From NCBI GenBank assembly GCA_902561795.1, contig CACERG010000010.1, positions 1 to 62,897 of the forward strand: a stretch of 62,897 bases of DNA. The letters are read 5' to 3'. Of this stretch, positions 39,685-49,224 are shown piece after piece (the stretch's first letter is position 1; the number at the start of each line of letters is the position of its first letter). Under the pieces are notes generated by a model, which saw only the letters and a list, made by a program, of their open reading frames with translations, did not search any database and was not told where the DNA came from. The DNA is from an uncultured Bacteroidota bacterium. Its GTDB lineage: Bacteria > Bacteroidota > Bacteroidia > Flavobacteriales > Flavobacteriaceae. A program made the position numbers and the translations under genes.

Positions 39685-41001
39685 ATGAAAAGATTAAATT
39701 ATTTTATTGTAATATCACTTAGCATAATAATTTTTAGTGCTTGTGAGTCTTTTATTGCAGATGACATAAACTTAGATCCTAACAATCCAAGTTCGGTATC
39801 TTACAATGCAATATTACCAAGTATCCAGATTAGACATATTGATGTTTATGGCGGTCAAACTTCAAGGGTTAACTCAATGTTTGCTCAACAAACTGAGGGC
39901 GTTGCAAGACAGTGGTCTTCATTTAATGATTACTCAGGATTGCAGCCTGTACGTTTTAATACTGTATGGGACATTTACTACGAAGACATACTAGTTGAAG
40001 TCAACTCAATGATTGTTGATGCTTCTGAAGATGGTTATAACCACTATGCTGGTATTGGTCAGATTCAGAAAGCTGCTGCTTTGTTAGATATGACAGACTG
40101 GTGGGGGAGTATTCCTTATACAACTGCTGCAACAGGTATTGAGGAAGTTAATCCTACATTTGATAGTCAAGAATCGATCTATACAGAAGTTTTCAATCTT
40201 CTTGCTTCAGGTTCTTCACTTGTAGCTGGAAGTGATGGTGGGTTCGCCGTTGGAAATGATGACGTCATTTACGGTGGTGATACTAGTAAATGGATCAAGG
40301 CAGCAAGTGCAATTAAAGCACGAGCTCACCTACATTTAGGGCAATATGCAGAAGCTTTAGCAGCAGCCAAAGCATCTTTTACCTCACAGGATGATAGTAT
40401 GACCTACACTTTCGGAACTACCCAACAAGCTGGTTGGTGGAGGTTTAACGATGGTAGAACAGGTGATATTGAATTCCATCCATATTTAAGAGGTTTAATG
40501 ACTGACTTAAATGATACGGATAGACTTGCTGTATGGGATCAGACATTTATAACTAGTCATCCATATATGCTGCCTAACTATGAGCAGGCTTACATCTCAT
40601 ACAGAGAAATTCAGTTTATAATCGCTGAATGTTTAAAGAGAACAGGTGGAAGCGCTGCAGAAATGGAAACAGCATACTTAAATGGTATCAAGGCTTCTTT
40701 CCTTGAAACTGGACTAACAGAAGCTGAGTACGATACTTATGTTGCTCAAGCTGCAGTGAATCCAGGAGGAGCAAGTTTAGATTTAGAAGATCATATTTTA
40801 ACTCAAAAATATATTGGTTTATTCATTCAACCTGAAGTCTTCAACGATCTACGAAGAAATGATTTTCCAGATTTAGTTCCAACCTCAGGTTCACAAATAC
40901 CCGTTAGATGGAATTATTCTGGAGATGAAATATTATTCAATCCTAACGTACCAGCTGGAACTACGTTATTTTCTCCAAGAAATAGTTGGGACAATAACTA
41001 A
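39685..41001 (+). CDS. SusD/RagB-family surface lipoprotein (first pair)
   Basis: 438 residues. A lipoprotein signal ends at C20 (IIIFSACESF), and the acidic residues after the cysteine suit surface export. The fold is the SusD-like type with tetratricopeptide helices (SKWIKAASAIKARAHLHLGQ, QFIIAECLKRTGG) and a C-terminal loop region (VFNDLRRNDFPDL). It should cap the SusC barrel and bind the incoming substrate. A strong terminator follows, so this pair is one transcription unit. Confidence 0.95.
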   Translation: MKRLNYFIVISLSIIIFSACESFIADDINLDPNNPSSVSYNAILPSIQIRHIDVYGGQTSRVNSMFAQQTEGVARQWSSFNDYSGLQPVRFNTVWDIYYEDILVEVNSMIVDASEDGYNHYAGIGQIQKAAALLDMTDWWGSIPYTTAATGIEEVNPTFDSQESIYTEVFNLLASGSSLVAGSDGGFAVGNDDVIYGGDTSKWIKAASAIKARAHLHLGQYAEALAAAKASFTSQDDSMTYTFGTTQQAGWWRFNDGRTGDIEFHPYLRGLMTDLNDTDRLAVWDQTFITSHPYMLPNYEQAYISYREIQFIIAECLKRTGGSAAEMETAYLNGIKASFLETGLTEAEYDTYVAQAAVNPGGASLDLEDHILTQKYIGLFIQPEVFNDLRRNDFPDLVPTSGSQIPVRWNYSGDEILFNPNVPAGTTLFSPRNSWDNN

Positions 41002-41021
41002 GCTTTCAAATATCTAAAACA

Positions 41022-41050
41022 AAAGCCACCTCATAAGGGTGGCTTTTTTT
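41022..41050 (+). terminator. Intrinsic terminator after the first SusCD pair
   Basis: A 9-bp stem AAAGCCACC / GGTGGCTTT with a 7-base loop is followed directly by a seven-T run (41044-41050). It begins 21 bases after the SusD stop and separates the two SusCD pairs into independent transcripts. Confidence 0.93.
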
Positions 41051-41102
41051 ATTTAATTAGTTATATTTTAGTAAATTAGCCGTCCGAAAAACAAACTATA
41101 TT

Positions 41103-44100
41103 ATGAAATATCTTTATGCTATATTGTCTTTGTTGTTATTCACTCATTTGTCAACAGCTCAAAGAACAATTACTGGAATCGTTTATGACGATCAAGGAGT
41201 ACCACTTCCAGGAGCAACGGTTTTACAAGAAGGTACAAATAATGGTACTACTACCGATTTTGATGGTAACTATTCAATAACTGTAGAAGACGGTGTAGAG
41301 ATATCAGCAAGTTTTGTAGGTTATGAATCATTAACAATCTTAGTTGATGGTCAAGATCAAATTGACTTTATATTACAGCTTGGTAATCAGCTTGATGAAG
41401 TTATAGTTACCTCCCTAGGTATTAAACGCGAAAAACAGGCTCTTGGATATGCTGTGTCAGAAGTTAATAACGATGCTATAGAACAAAGAGCTGAAGGAGA
41501 CATCGGAAGAGTTTTAACTGGAAAGGCATCGGGAGTTCAAATTACCAATCAGAGTGGATTATCAGGATCTGGTACTAACATAATAATCAGAGGATTTAAT
41601 ACCTTCTCACAAGGAAATCAACCTTTATTTATAGTGGATGGAATTCCATTTAGTAGCGAGACAAATTCTCAGGGGAGTTTTGTAGATGGTAACAATGGGT
41701 CATCACGTTTTCTTGATATTGATCCGAATAACATAGAATCAGTTAGTGTTCTTAAAGGATTAGCCGCAGCTACTCTTTATGGTACGCAGGGAAGAAATGG
41801 AGTTATTTTAATTACTACAAAATCGGGTAGTTCTTCTAGCGGTGAGGCAAGTAAAAATGAAATAACAATTAATTCTTCTTACTTCAATGTCGAATTTGCT
41901 TCTAAACCAGATTATCAAATGCAGTATGGTAATGGATTTGATCAATCCTTTGGCTGGTTTTTTTCAAATTGGGGACCAAGCTTCGATGAAGGTGGACCAG
42001 CTGGATGGGGTGGACAATCCTCAATTAATGGTGCTGTTTCTGGAACACCAGGTTTCTTGAGACATCCATTTACTACAGCAAGTTCAGCAACTGGAATCCC
42101 GCAAGTATTAGATGCACTCGGGATAGCACCTGACGAACTTTATGAATGGAAACCATATGACAGTGTTGGAGGGTTTTTTAGGACTGGACATGTTTTTAGT
42201 AATAATATCAATGTAAAAGGCTCTACAAGTGATGGAACTGTAAATTATAACATAAATTACGGAAATCTTGAAGACGTTGGTTTTACACCAGGAAATACAG
42301 TAAACAGAAATACGCTAAGCTTCGGTGGTAATTCTCAACTTTCAAACGGCATTGTAGTTGGAGGTACATTGAACTTTTCTCAAACAAAATTTCAGACCCC
42401 TCCAGTAGCCGCAAATTATGGGAGTAATGTTGGTGGTGAGGGAGCTTCAGTTTTTGCAAATGTTTTTTATACACCTAGAAGCGTTGATTTAATGGGACTA
42501 CCCTACCAAAACCCAGTTACTGGTGAGTCAATTTATTACAGGCAAAACAATTCAATTCAACATCCTCTTTGGACGGTAAACAATACAGCTAATATTCAAA
42601 ATACTAATCGAGTTTTCGGTGGTGCAAACATATCATATGGGATAAATGACAATCTGAACGTTTCTTATAGATATGGACTCGATGTTTATTCCGAAAACAA
42701 CATAAACTATTCAAATAAAGGAGGTAAAACAGGTTCACTGGTTAACCGAAACGGTATTTACGAAACTTGGAATAACACAAAATCAATATATAACCATAAC
42801 TTCAATGTGAGCGGCGATTATGACATTGATGACTTTGGAATAACTTTTAACGTTGGAGTTGACTCTAGAAGTGATACATTTGATCAAAATGGAACTCGTA
42901 GTACTGGGCAGCAGGTTTTTAACGTTTTAAGGCATTTTAATTTTGAACAGCAGGATGAAATTCAATACTATGAAAAAAGGAATATCATCGGTGCTTTCGC
43001 ACAAACAGAGATTGATTATAATCGATATGTTTATCTTACACTTGCTGCAAGAAAAGATTGGGTATCAAATTTATCCGAGGAAAATAGATCTATAATTTAT
43101 CCATCTGCAAGTGTATCATTTATTCCCTCTCAAGCTTTCCCAGAGATCAAAAGTAATCTCCTTAATTTCGTTAAAGTAAGAGCAGGCTATGGAACCTCTG
43201 CTAATTTCCCATTTGGTTATCCTATTGCTGCAACTTTAAATATCGACACTCAATCATTTATTAAAAACGGTGGATATGTGATTTCTAATACTTCTGGTTC
43301 CGTGTTAGGTAATCCTAACCTAAAGCCAGAAAGAATTGACGAGATTGAGTTTGGAATTGAAGGTCGTTTCTTAGAAAACAGACTTACGTTAGATCTCTCG
43401 ATTTACAATAAAAAAACAAATGACTTAATTATTAATAGACCTCTAGACCCTTCCACTGGATATACTTCAACTCAAACTAATATTGGTTTAATTGAAAACA
43501 AAGGTGTTGAACTTGATCTTTCGATGAACTGGTTAGAAAATTCTGAAGGTTTAAATTGGAGTAGTTCTTTTAATTGGTCTACAAATGATGCAATAGTAAT
43601 TGATCTTGGTGAAGATACTGACAGAATAGTCTATGCAGGTTTTGGCACTTTAGGTAATGCTGCTATTCCTGGAGAATCTCTTGGATCAATAATTGGATCT
43701 TCAATTACAAGGTATGGTGGTTCTATAGAAGACTCTAGGTGGATTGATGCTGGTGACCCCGTTGTGAATAACCAAGGTAGTTATGATGAAACTTTTGATC
43801 CAACAATAATTGGTGACGCAAATCCAGATTGGATTGCCAATTTGAGTAACTCCATATCATATAAAAATTTAAGTTTAAATTTTTTATTTAATTACCAGCA
43901 GGGTGGAGATATTTTTACCTACACAGTGGCAACTCTTTTAGGAAGAGGTTTAACAACTGATACGTTGGACAGAGAACTTAGTTTTGTTCTACCGGGTGTT
44001 AATTCCAATGGTCAGCCTAATACTAAAATGATAAATAATTCTACATTCTATTTTAGCAATGTCTTATATGGTCCTGATGAAATGCTAGTTTATGATGCTA

Positions 44101-44351
44101 GTCATTGGAGATTGGGCGAGGTTTCACTTACTTACAGTTTACCTAACAAAATTATTGAGAATACTCCATTTGGAAGTATATCAGTAACTGCCTCAGGATT
44201 CAATCTAGCTTATAATGCTTGGAACACACCTAAAGGAACTAATTTTGACCCTAATATTGCAGGTGTAGGTGTTGGTAATGGAAGAGGATTTGATTTTCTT
44301 AATGGACCAAGTGCCAGAAGGTACGGTGGAAGTATAAAACTTACATTTTAA
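41103..44351 (+). CDS. SusC/RagA-family TonB-dependent outer-membrane receptor (second pair)
   Basis: 1082 residues. Signal peptide (KYLYAILSLLLFTHLSTAQ), CarboxypepD-like domain (DDQGVPLPGATVLQEGTNNG), LDEVIVTSLGIKRE link, plug (GKASGVQITNQSG, NIIIRGFNTFSQGNQPLFIV, LKGLAAATLYGTQGRNGVIL) and barrel ending RRYGGSIKLTF with a terminal Phe. The first ~90 residues are strikingly like those of the first SusC, the rest less so. A TATATTTT (41062-41069) is a near -7 box. The SusD partner starts two bases after the stop. Confidence 0.96.
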   Translation: MKYLYAILSLLLFTHLSTAQRTITGIVYDDQGVPLPGATVLQEGTNNGTTTDFDGNYSITVEDGVEISASFVGYESLTILVDGQDQIDFILQLGNQLDEVIVTSLGIKREKQALGYAVSEVNNDAIEQRAEGDIGRVLTGKASGVQITNQSGLSGSGTNIIIRGFNTFSQGNQPLFIVDGIPFSSETNSQGSFVDGNNGSSRFLDIDPNNIESVSVLKGLAAATLYGTQGRNGVILITTKSGSSSSGEASKNEITINSSYFNVEFASKPDYQMQYGNGFDQSFGWFFSNWGPSFDEGGPAGWGGQSSINGAVSGTPGFLRHPFTTASSATGIPQVLDALGIAPDELYEWKPYDSVGGFFRTGHVFSNNINVKGSTSDGTVNYNINYGNLEDVGFTPGNTVNRNTLSFGGNSQLSNGIVVGGTLNFSQTKFQTPPVAANYGSNVGGEGASVFANVFYTPRSVDLMGLPYQNPVTGESIYYRQNNSIQHPLWTVNNTANIQNTNRVFGGANISYGINDNLNVSYRYGLDVYSENNINYSNKGGKTGSLVNRNGIYETWNNTKSIYNHNFNVSGDYDIDDFGITFNVGVDSRSDTFDQNGTRSTGQQVFNVLRHFNFEQQDEIQYYEKRNIIGAFAQTEIDYNRYVYLTLAARKDWVSNLSEENRSIIYPSASVSFIPSQAFPEIKSNLLNFVKVRAGYGTSANFPFGYPIAATLNIDTQSFIKNGGYVISNTSGSVLGNPNLKPERIDEIEFGIEGRFLENRLTLDLSIYNKKTNDLIINRPLDPSTGYTSTQTNIGLIENKGVELDLSMNWLENSEGLNWSSSFNWSTNDAIVIDLGEDTDRIVYAGFGTLGNAAIPGESLGSIIGSSITRYGGSIEDSRWIDAGDPVVNNQGSYDETFDPTIIGDANPDWIANLSNSISYKNLSLNFLFNYQQGGDIFTYTVATLLGRGLTTDTLDRELSFVLPGVNSNGQPNTKMINNSTFYFSNVLYGPDEMLVYDASHWRLGEVSLTYSLPNKIIENTPFGSISVTASGFNLAYNAWNTPKGTNFDPNIAGVGVGNGRGFDFLNGPSARRYGGSIKLTF

Positions 44352-44353
44352 AT

Positions 44354-45997
44354 ATGAAACTTATTACAATGAAAAACAGCAAAAACATCTTAACTCTCTT
44401 TTTATGTGTTTTATTTACATTGGTATCCTGTGATACACTCGAATTAGACTTAACTGAAAATCCTAATGCTTTAAGTCCAAATCAAGCAGATGCAGGTTTC
44501 TTTCTAAATTCTATTCAAATAGATTTTGCTTTTTGGGTAAGTAGTATGGGGGATAGAGGTGGTGAATTAACTCGAATAAATTATATGTCTGGGAGAACTT
44601 ATAATAATGTTTATTCGCCTGATAGTTGGAATGGAGTTTGGTCATCTGCTTACCGAGGTATGCTTGAGGACATCCGCCTAATGAATATTCTAGCAGATGA
44701 AGCTGGGCTTACATACCACAGAGGGATGGGTAAAGTATTCCAAGCCTATATATTATTAACTCTAGTGGATTATTTCGGTGATATTCCTTACACAGAAGCT
44801 CTTCAAGGTGCTGAGGCAATATTGAATCCTGTTTCTGATAGTGGAGAAAGCGTATATAATGCAGCAATATCTACACTTGAAAGTGCAATCTCAGACTTTA
44901 ATTCTGGAGGTCCAGTCCCTTCAAATGATTATTACTATCAAGGAGATGCCGACAAATGGATCAAAGCAGCAAATAGTATAAAGAAAAAGGCACTTTTAAA
45001 CTTGGGTGATTTTTCAAATTATAACTCAATAACTAACTATATTGTAAATCCTTCTGATGATTTCCAATTTGTTTGGGGAACAAGCCCTGCAACTCCCGAC
45101 ACAAGACATCCATTGTATAGATCAAACTATACTTCAACTGGAGGTGGAGAATACATGTCAAATTGGCTAATGTTTAACATGATAAATGGGCATGCTAGTA
45201 ATACTGACCCAAGAATAAATTACTACTTCTATAGACAAGTTGATAATACACCTGGATTTGATAGCTCTGCTGATGAAGAAGTTTTAGAGTGCGGATTACC
45301 TGGATATTATGTCCCTCCACAATTACGTGGCAGTGACACTCCTTTCTGTGCTCCTACAAATTCCTCAAGTAAGCCAGCAAATGGATATTGGGGAAGAGAT
45401 CATGGAAACGATAATGGAATTCCCCCAGATGGATTTAAACGAACTCTTAGAGGGGTTTATCCCTCAGGTGGAGCCTTTGATGACGAAAGTTTTGAAGGAA
45501 AAGTTGACGGAGATGGTTTAGGAGGTTTTGGAATTACTCCTATATTGTTGTCATCTTGGATGCACTTCATGAATGCTGAAGTAAATGTTAATACTGGAGG
45601 TGACCCAACCAATGAAACTCTTATAGCCCTTGAACAAGCATTAATAAAAACAGATGATATAGGTGGGCCTGAGCTTAGTGATGAAAATGTTTCAAATTAT
45701 ATCGCAGCATTTACATCAGATTGGAATGCATCAAGTTCGACAGAAGAGAAATTAGACATGTGGGCTACAGAATTCTTTATATCGTTGACAGGTAACGGCA
45801 TCGATGCATATAATTCTTACAGAAGAAATGGCTATCCTAGATCTTTACAACCTAATATTGAACCAGATCCAGGACAATTTCCATTAATACAATATTATCC
45901 AGCAAATTATGTCAATACGAATAAAAATGCTGATCAAAGAAGCTCTAAAACAGAGCGCGTTTTTTGGAACTCTGATGGGCCTACAAGCTTGAAATAA
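44354..45997 (+). CDS. SusD/RagB-family surface lipoprotein (second pair)
   Basis: 547 residues from ATG 44354; ATG 44369 is an equally good start and gives a more usual signal (MKNSKNILTLFLCVLFTLVS then C). Lipobox cysteine is C26 (C21 from the second Met), followed by DT. SusD-type helices are visible (GKVFQAYILLTLVDYFGDIP, ADKWIKAANSIKKKALLNLG). It is about 110 residues longer than the first SusD, with a Gly/Asp/Pro-rich insert in the middle (around YYVPPQLRGSDTPFC to GGAFDDESFEG) that may shape the binding surface. The next gene starts eight bases later. Confidence 0.94.
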   Translation: MKLITMKNSKNILTLFLCVLFTLVSCDTLELDLTENPNALSPNQADAGFFLNSIQIDFAFWVSSMGDRGGELTRINYMSGRTYNNVYSPDSWNGVWSSAYRGMLEDIRLMNILADEAGLTYHRGMGKVFQAYILLTLVDYFGDIPYTEALQGAEAILNPVSDSGESVYNAAISTLESAISDFNSGGPVPSNDYYYQGDADKWIKAANSIKKKALLNLGDFSNYNSITNYIVNPSDDFQFVWGTSPATPDTRHPLYRSNYTSTGGGEYMSNWLMFNMINGHASNTDPRINYYFYRQVDNTPGFDSSADEEVLECGLPGYYVPPQLRGSDTPFCAPTNSSSKPANGYWGRDHGNDNGIPPDGFKRTLRGVYPSGGAFDDESFEGKVDGDGLGGFGITPILLSSWMHFMNAEVNVNTGGDPTNETLIALEQALIKTDDIGGPELSDENVSNYIAAFTSDWNASSSTEEKLDMWATEFFISLTGNGIDAYNSYRRNGYPRSLQPNIEPDPGQFPLIQYYPANYVNTNKNADQRSSKTERVFWNSDGPTSLK

Positions 45998-46005
45998 ACA
46001 TAAAT

Positions 46006-46887
46006 ATGAAAAAATTAATATCACTCATAACTATTGTAATTTTATTTTACACATGTGAAAGCCCCGACAATACGGTTAACTTTGTTCTTGAAAACTTTGA
46101 AAAAGGAGCAGTAATTAGGACTATTGGTACTAACGGCGACTATAATTTCTATGATCAAAGTAATTCAATATTTGAATTAGAATTTGAAGAACACGATGCT
46201 GAAAATGGTGATTTGATGGAAAACGTCGAAGTTTATATATCAGTGGATGGTAGTGCTGAAATTCTATATAAAACTATACAGCCTTCTGAATTTTCTATAG
46301 GACCTACTGGACTTCCTAGAACTATACTTAGAATTCCTCTCACAGATGTCAAAAGTCAAATTGGATTTATAGGCGGTAGTACTATTAAAATAAGACTTCA
46401 ATTGAATCTTAGTAATGGAAAGTCATATTCTGAAGATGAAGTAACTGGATCTATGACAGGTTCCTATTTTTCTTCACCATTTGTTTATAATAAAATTGTT
46501 CTGTGTAACGTAGTTGACGGATCAGCAATACCTGGAGTTTATACAATAAAAATGCAGGATTCATATGGTGATGGATGGCAGGATAGCAGGTTAAAACTAA
46601 CTGTTGACGGACAAGTTTATTTCTTTGCAATTCCAAGCCCCTACACAAGTGGAATAGAAATAAATAAAACTTTAGAAGCTTACACGGGTGATGATAATTC
46701 AGGATATTCAACAGTCACAATACCTTCAAATGCCACAAATATGAGGTGGGAGTGGATCGTAGGTAGATACCCTGAGGAAACTTCATATACTATATCCTAT
46801 ACAAAACTTGATGGGTCAAGAGGTCAAGACAGCTTTAATGAAGCCAACGGTCCTGGGGGAGAAAAGATATTAAGCATTTGTCAGTAG
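46006..46887 (+). CDS. Putative surface lipoprotein downstream of SusD
   Basis: 293 residues, lipobox cysteine C17 (VILFYTCESPD) with acidic residues after it. The mature chain is beta-rich and has two parts: an N-terminal region (ENFEKGAVIRTIG, VEVYISVDGSAEILYK) and a C-terminal region with the motif MQDSYGDGWQDSRLKLTVDG. That motif occurs in several secreted Bacteroidota proteins. By position it could be an extra surface substrate-binding lipoprotein like SusE/SusF, but no sequence similarity to them is evident. It is eight bases after SusD and belongs to the second pair's operon. Confidence 0.82.
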   Translation: MKKLISLITIVILFYTCESPDNTVNFVLENFEKGAVIRTIGTNGDYNFYDQSNSIFELEFEEHDAENGDLMENVEVYISVDGSAEILYKTIQPSEFSIGPTGLPRTILRIPLTDVKSQIGFIGGSTIKIRLQLNLSNGKSYSEDEVTGSMTGSYFSSPFVYNKIVLCNVVDGSAIPGVYTIKMQDSYGDGWQDSRLKLTVDGQVYFFAIPSPYTSGIEINKTLEAYTGDDNSGYSTVTIPSNATNMRWEWIVGRYPEETSYTISYTKLDGSRGQDSFNEANGPGGEKILSICQ

Positions 46888-46941
46888 ATTTATAAGAAGC
46901 ATTCTAAGGTAGCCCTTTAAATCAATACTTTGTAATCCATT

Positions 46942-48378
46942 CTACGGATAAACGTATCCTCTCCAAAAAGAAGTATCTCCTTTATACTTCCAAACAACTT
47001 CTTTGTCTTTTGTTACCTCCCAATATCCATAATCACCTTCACAAATTAATGTATTCCCATTGGGTAGGCGTATACATCCAGATAGTTTAGCACTAAATAA
47101 ATTAACATCAGAAAATTCCCAAACTAATTCTGGCTGTAACCAATCTTTAGGGTCTTTTTCAAATTTTTGGGGAAAGGTAAATTCATAAACTGCAGACTGG
47201 TTATTTTTTGATCCGTTCATGTAAATCAAAAAATTATCCAGGCTTTCTGGATGAAGAGAAACAATATTTGGATGATGATTATTGAAAAATATGCGTTCAC
47301 GGGAAGAATCAAAAGTATTTGGATTACCAAATCGAAAAGCCAAATCTCCTTTTTCAGTTTTAGTAACCTCGGTATCATATTGATGAGGAATAGCCCAAAT
47401 CTCACTATAAAAATTTACACTTAATAATATCAAATTTCTTTTTCGGTCATAGCACAGTCCGTTGGCATGCATTAAATCTCCATTTTCAATTTGGTTATAA
47501 TTAAGATCTATTTTTTGAGGGTATTCTGATATTTTACCATAATTAGGTTTGATTGAATCAAAATCCTGAATTAAGTGGTCTACACTCCTCCATTCCCATA
47601 CCACAGAATCATTATTAGGATTAATTTCAATAATTTTTTCTAGAAAAATTTCTCCGGTTCCACTAAACCCAAAATTTATTGCTTGTTCTTCTGTAAATCG
47701 CTCCCAAACTAGTAACAAAACATTTCCATTAGGTAAAATCTCAAAATCATGATGTGCAAGTTCATTTTCGTTATTGACTTCGTATTGCCACTCTAATATT
47801 CCACTTGGATTAAATTTTTTAACAATTCCACCATATCCACCAAATGAAAAGAATACATTATCTGATTTAAAAAGTCCGATCAAACTGCCATCTATAATTA
47901 GTTCTAAATCATTCCCTAATTTTGAATCAAAATTCCATACATTTAGTTTCTCTCCTGTCTTATCAGTTAAATATGCCCTATCCCCTCCATTTTCAATGAT
48001 AAAAATAGGATTGGGATCAATTTTTTTTGGATTATAGATTTTTATCTCACTACTCAATTCAGGAATAGGTAAAAAAATTGCAGTTAAATTTAAATCGTCA
48101 GTTAGAACAAATTCAAATTCTTCTTGTTCTAAATCTTCAGGGAATCCTTTCCAACGATCAAAATAATACCCTGAATCTGCTGTAGCTTTAAAAACAACTC
48201 TGCTATTTATGTCATATGTGCCTAATTGGGGTTTTACTTTACCATTCCCTTGGATTTTGAAATTAATTGATACAAGAGATTTAGATTTTATTATTGGTTC
48301 AGATGAACAATTTAAAAATGAAAATATTACTAAAATATTTAAGCAATGAGATAAATTATAAATAAATTTTCTTTTCAT
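46942..48378 (-). CDS. Arylsulfotransferase (ASST)-family lipoprotein with an N-terminal B-repeat domain
   Basis: 478 residues. The signal ends at a lipobox cysteine C24 (IFSFLNCSS). Residues ~40-100 form an InlB-type B-repeat (GNGKVKPQLGTYDI, YYFDRWKGF, LNLTAIFLP). The rest is a beta-propeller of the ASST type with histidines in the expected places: H209/H210 in LAHHDFEILPNGNVLLL, H304 in NGDLMHANGLCYD and H368/H369 in FFNNHHPNIVSLHPE. ASST enzymes move sulfate from one aryl ester to another without PAPS. The DsbA/DsbI partners often found with bacterial ASST are absent. It converges on the SusCD operon; a substrate link is only inference. Some family members may be non-enzymatic. Confidence 0.82.
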   Translation of the reverse strand: MKRKFIYNLSHCLNILVIFSFLNCSSEPIIKSKSLVSINFKIQGNGKVKPQLGTYDINSRVVFKATADSGYYFDRWKGFPEDLEQEEFEFVLTDDLNLTAIFLPIPELSSEIKIYNPKKIDPNPIFIIENGGDRAYLTDKTGEKLNVWNFDSKLGNDLELIIDGSLIGLFKSDNVFFSFGGYGGIVKKFNPSGILEWQYEVNNENELAHHDFEILPNGNVLLLVWERFTEEQAINFGFSGTGEIFLEKIIEINPNNDSVVWEWRSVDHLIQDFDSIKPNYGKISEYPQKIDLNYNQIENGDLMHANGLCYDRKRNLILLSVNFYSEIWAIPHQYDTEVTKTEKGDLAFRFGNPNTFDSSRERIFFNNHHPNIVSLHPESLDNFLIYMNGSKNNQSAVYEFTFPQKFEKDPKDWLQPELVWEFSDVNLFSAKLSGCIRLPNGNTLICEGDYGYWEVTKDKEVVWKYKGDTSFWRGYVYP

Positions 48379-48459
48379 AACATTCTCAAATTATGAAAGA
48401 AGTTATAAAAAATCAACTCTTTAAAATTTATTGTTTTTTATTGCCCTTAAAGAATTAGT

Positions 48460-48467
48460 TATTTTTG
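48460..48467 (+). promoter_or_regulatory. -7 box directly before rlmB (near-leaderless)
   Basis: TATTTTTG is a full TAnnTTTG match and ends four bases before the rlmB ATG. No TTG lies at 19 bases (the closest gives 16), so the -33 half is unsupported. If used, the message would have almost no 5' leader. Confidence 0.45.
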
Positions 48468-48471
48468 TAAA

Positions 48472-49203
48472 ATGAAAACAACTAATGTATTTGGAATACA
48501 TTCTATAATAGAAGCAATTAAGTCAGATACACCCATTGAAAAAGTTTGGCTATTAAAGGGCGGAAAAAGTAAACTTTACGATAGATTAATTTACACTCTA
48601 AAATCTAAAACTATTCCATTTAGTTTCGTACCAGAAGAAAAGTTGGAACATTTATCAAAAAAAAATCATCAGCGAGCTGTTGCTAGAATTTCTTCAATTA
48701 AAACATTTGAAATGGAGCCACTAATTGAAGAGATTTTAGAAAAAAAAGAATTACCAGTTTTTGTTTTATTAGACTCTATAACGGATGTTCATAATTTTGG
48801 AGCTATTATACGTTCATCAGTTGCTGCAGGTGTAGATGCTGTGTTTACACCTATTAGTAATAGTGCTCCTCTAAATGGAGATGTTGTTAAAACTTCAGCG
48901 GGTAATATTTTTCATATACCAATATCCAAAGTGAAAAATCTTAAAGATGTAATTTATAACCTTGAAGCTAATGAAGTTTCTGTTGTTGCAATTACTGAAA
49001 AAGCCGAAGAGAAAATTTATAATAAACCTTTAAATGTTCCTATCGCTATTGTTTTGGGGTCTGAGGAAAAAGGAATTTCGAAAGGACTACTTGAAATAAT
49101 AGATAATCATGCTAGTATACCAATGCAGAATGAGATTAACTCTTTAAATGTTTCAGTAGCTTGCGGTATAACTTTATTTGAAATAGTAAGACAAAGAATT
49201 TAA
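48472..49203 (+). CDS. rlmB: 23S rRNA 2'-O-ribose methyltransferase (RlmB-type, TrmH/SpoU family)
   Basis: 243 residues: an N-terminal L30e-like substrate-binding domain (VFGIHSIIEAI) and a C-terminal SPOUT domain with the three family motifs: NFGAIIRSSVAAGV, VLGSEEKGIS and IPMQNEINSLNVSVACGI, which build the knotted AdoMet site. RlmB methylates G2251 in the peptidyl-transferase loop. A second SPOUT gene lies at 53.1 kb; this one has the RlmB-type N-terminal layout. Confidence 0.93.
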   Translation: MKTTNVFGIHSIIEAIKSDTPIEKVWLLKGGKSKLYDRLIYTLKSKTIPFSFVPEEKLEHLSKKNHQRAVARISSIKTFEMEPLIEEILEKKELPVFVLLDSITDVHNFGAIIRSSVAAGVDAVFTPISNSAPLNGDVVKTSAGNIFHIPISKVKNLKDVIYNLEANEVSVVAITEKAEEKIYNKPLNVPIAIVLGSEEKGISKGLLEIIDNHASIPMQNEINSLNVSVACGITLFEIVRQRI

Positions 49204-49224
49204 TAATTGTTACTTTAAATATTC

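Noticed and set aside
45309-45521. ORF in another frame within the second SusD
   Set aside because: It overlaps a well-supported gene and has no signal or domain.
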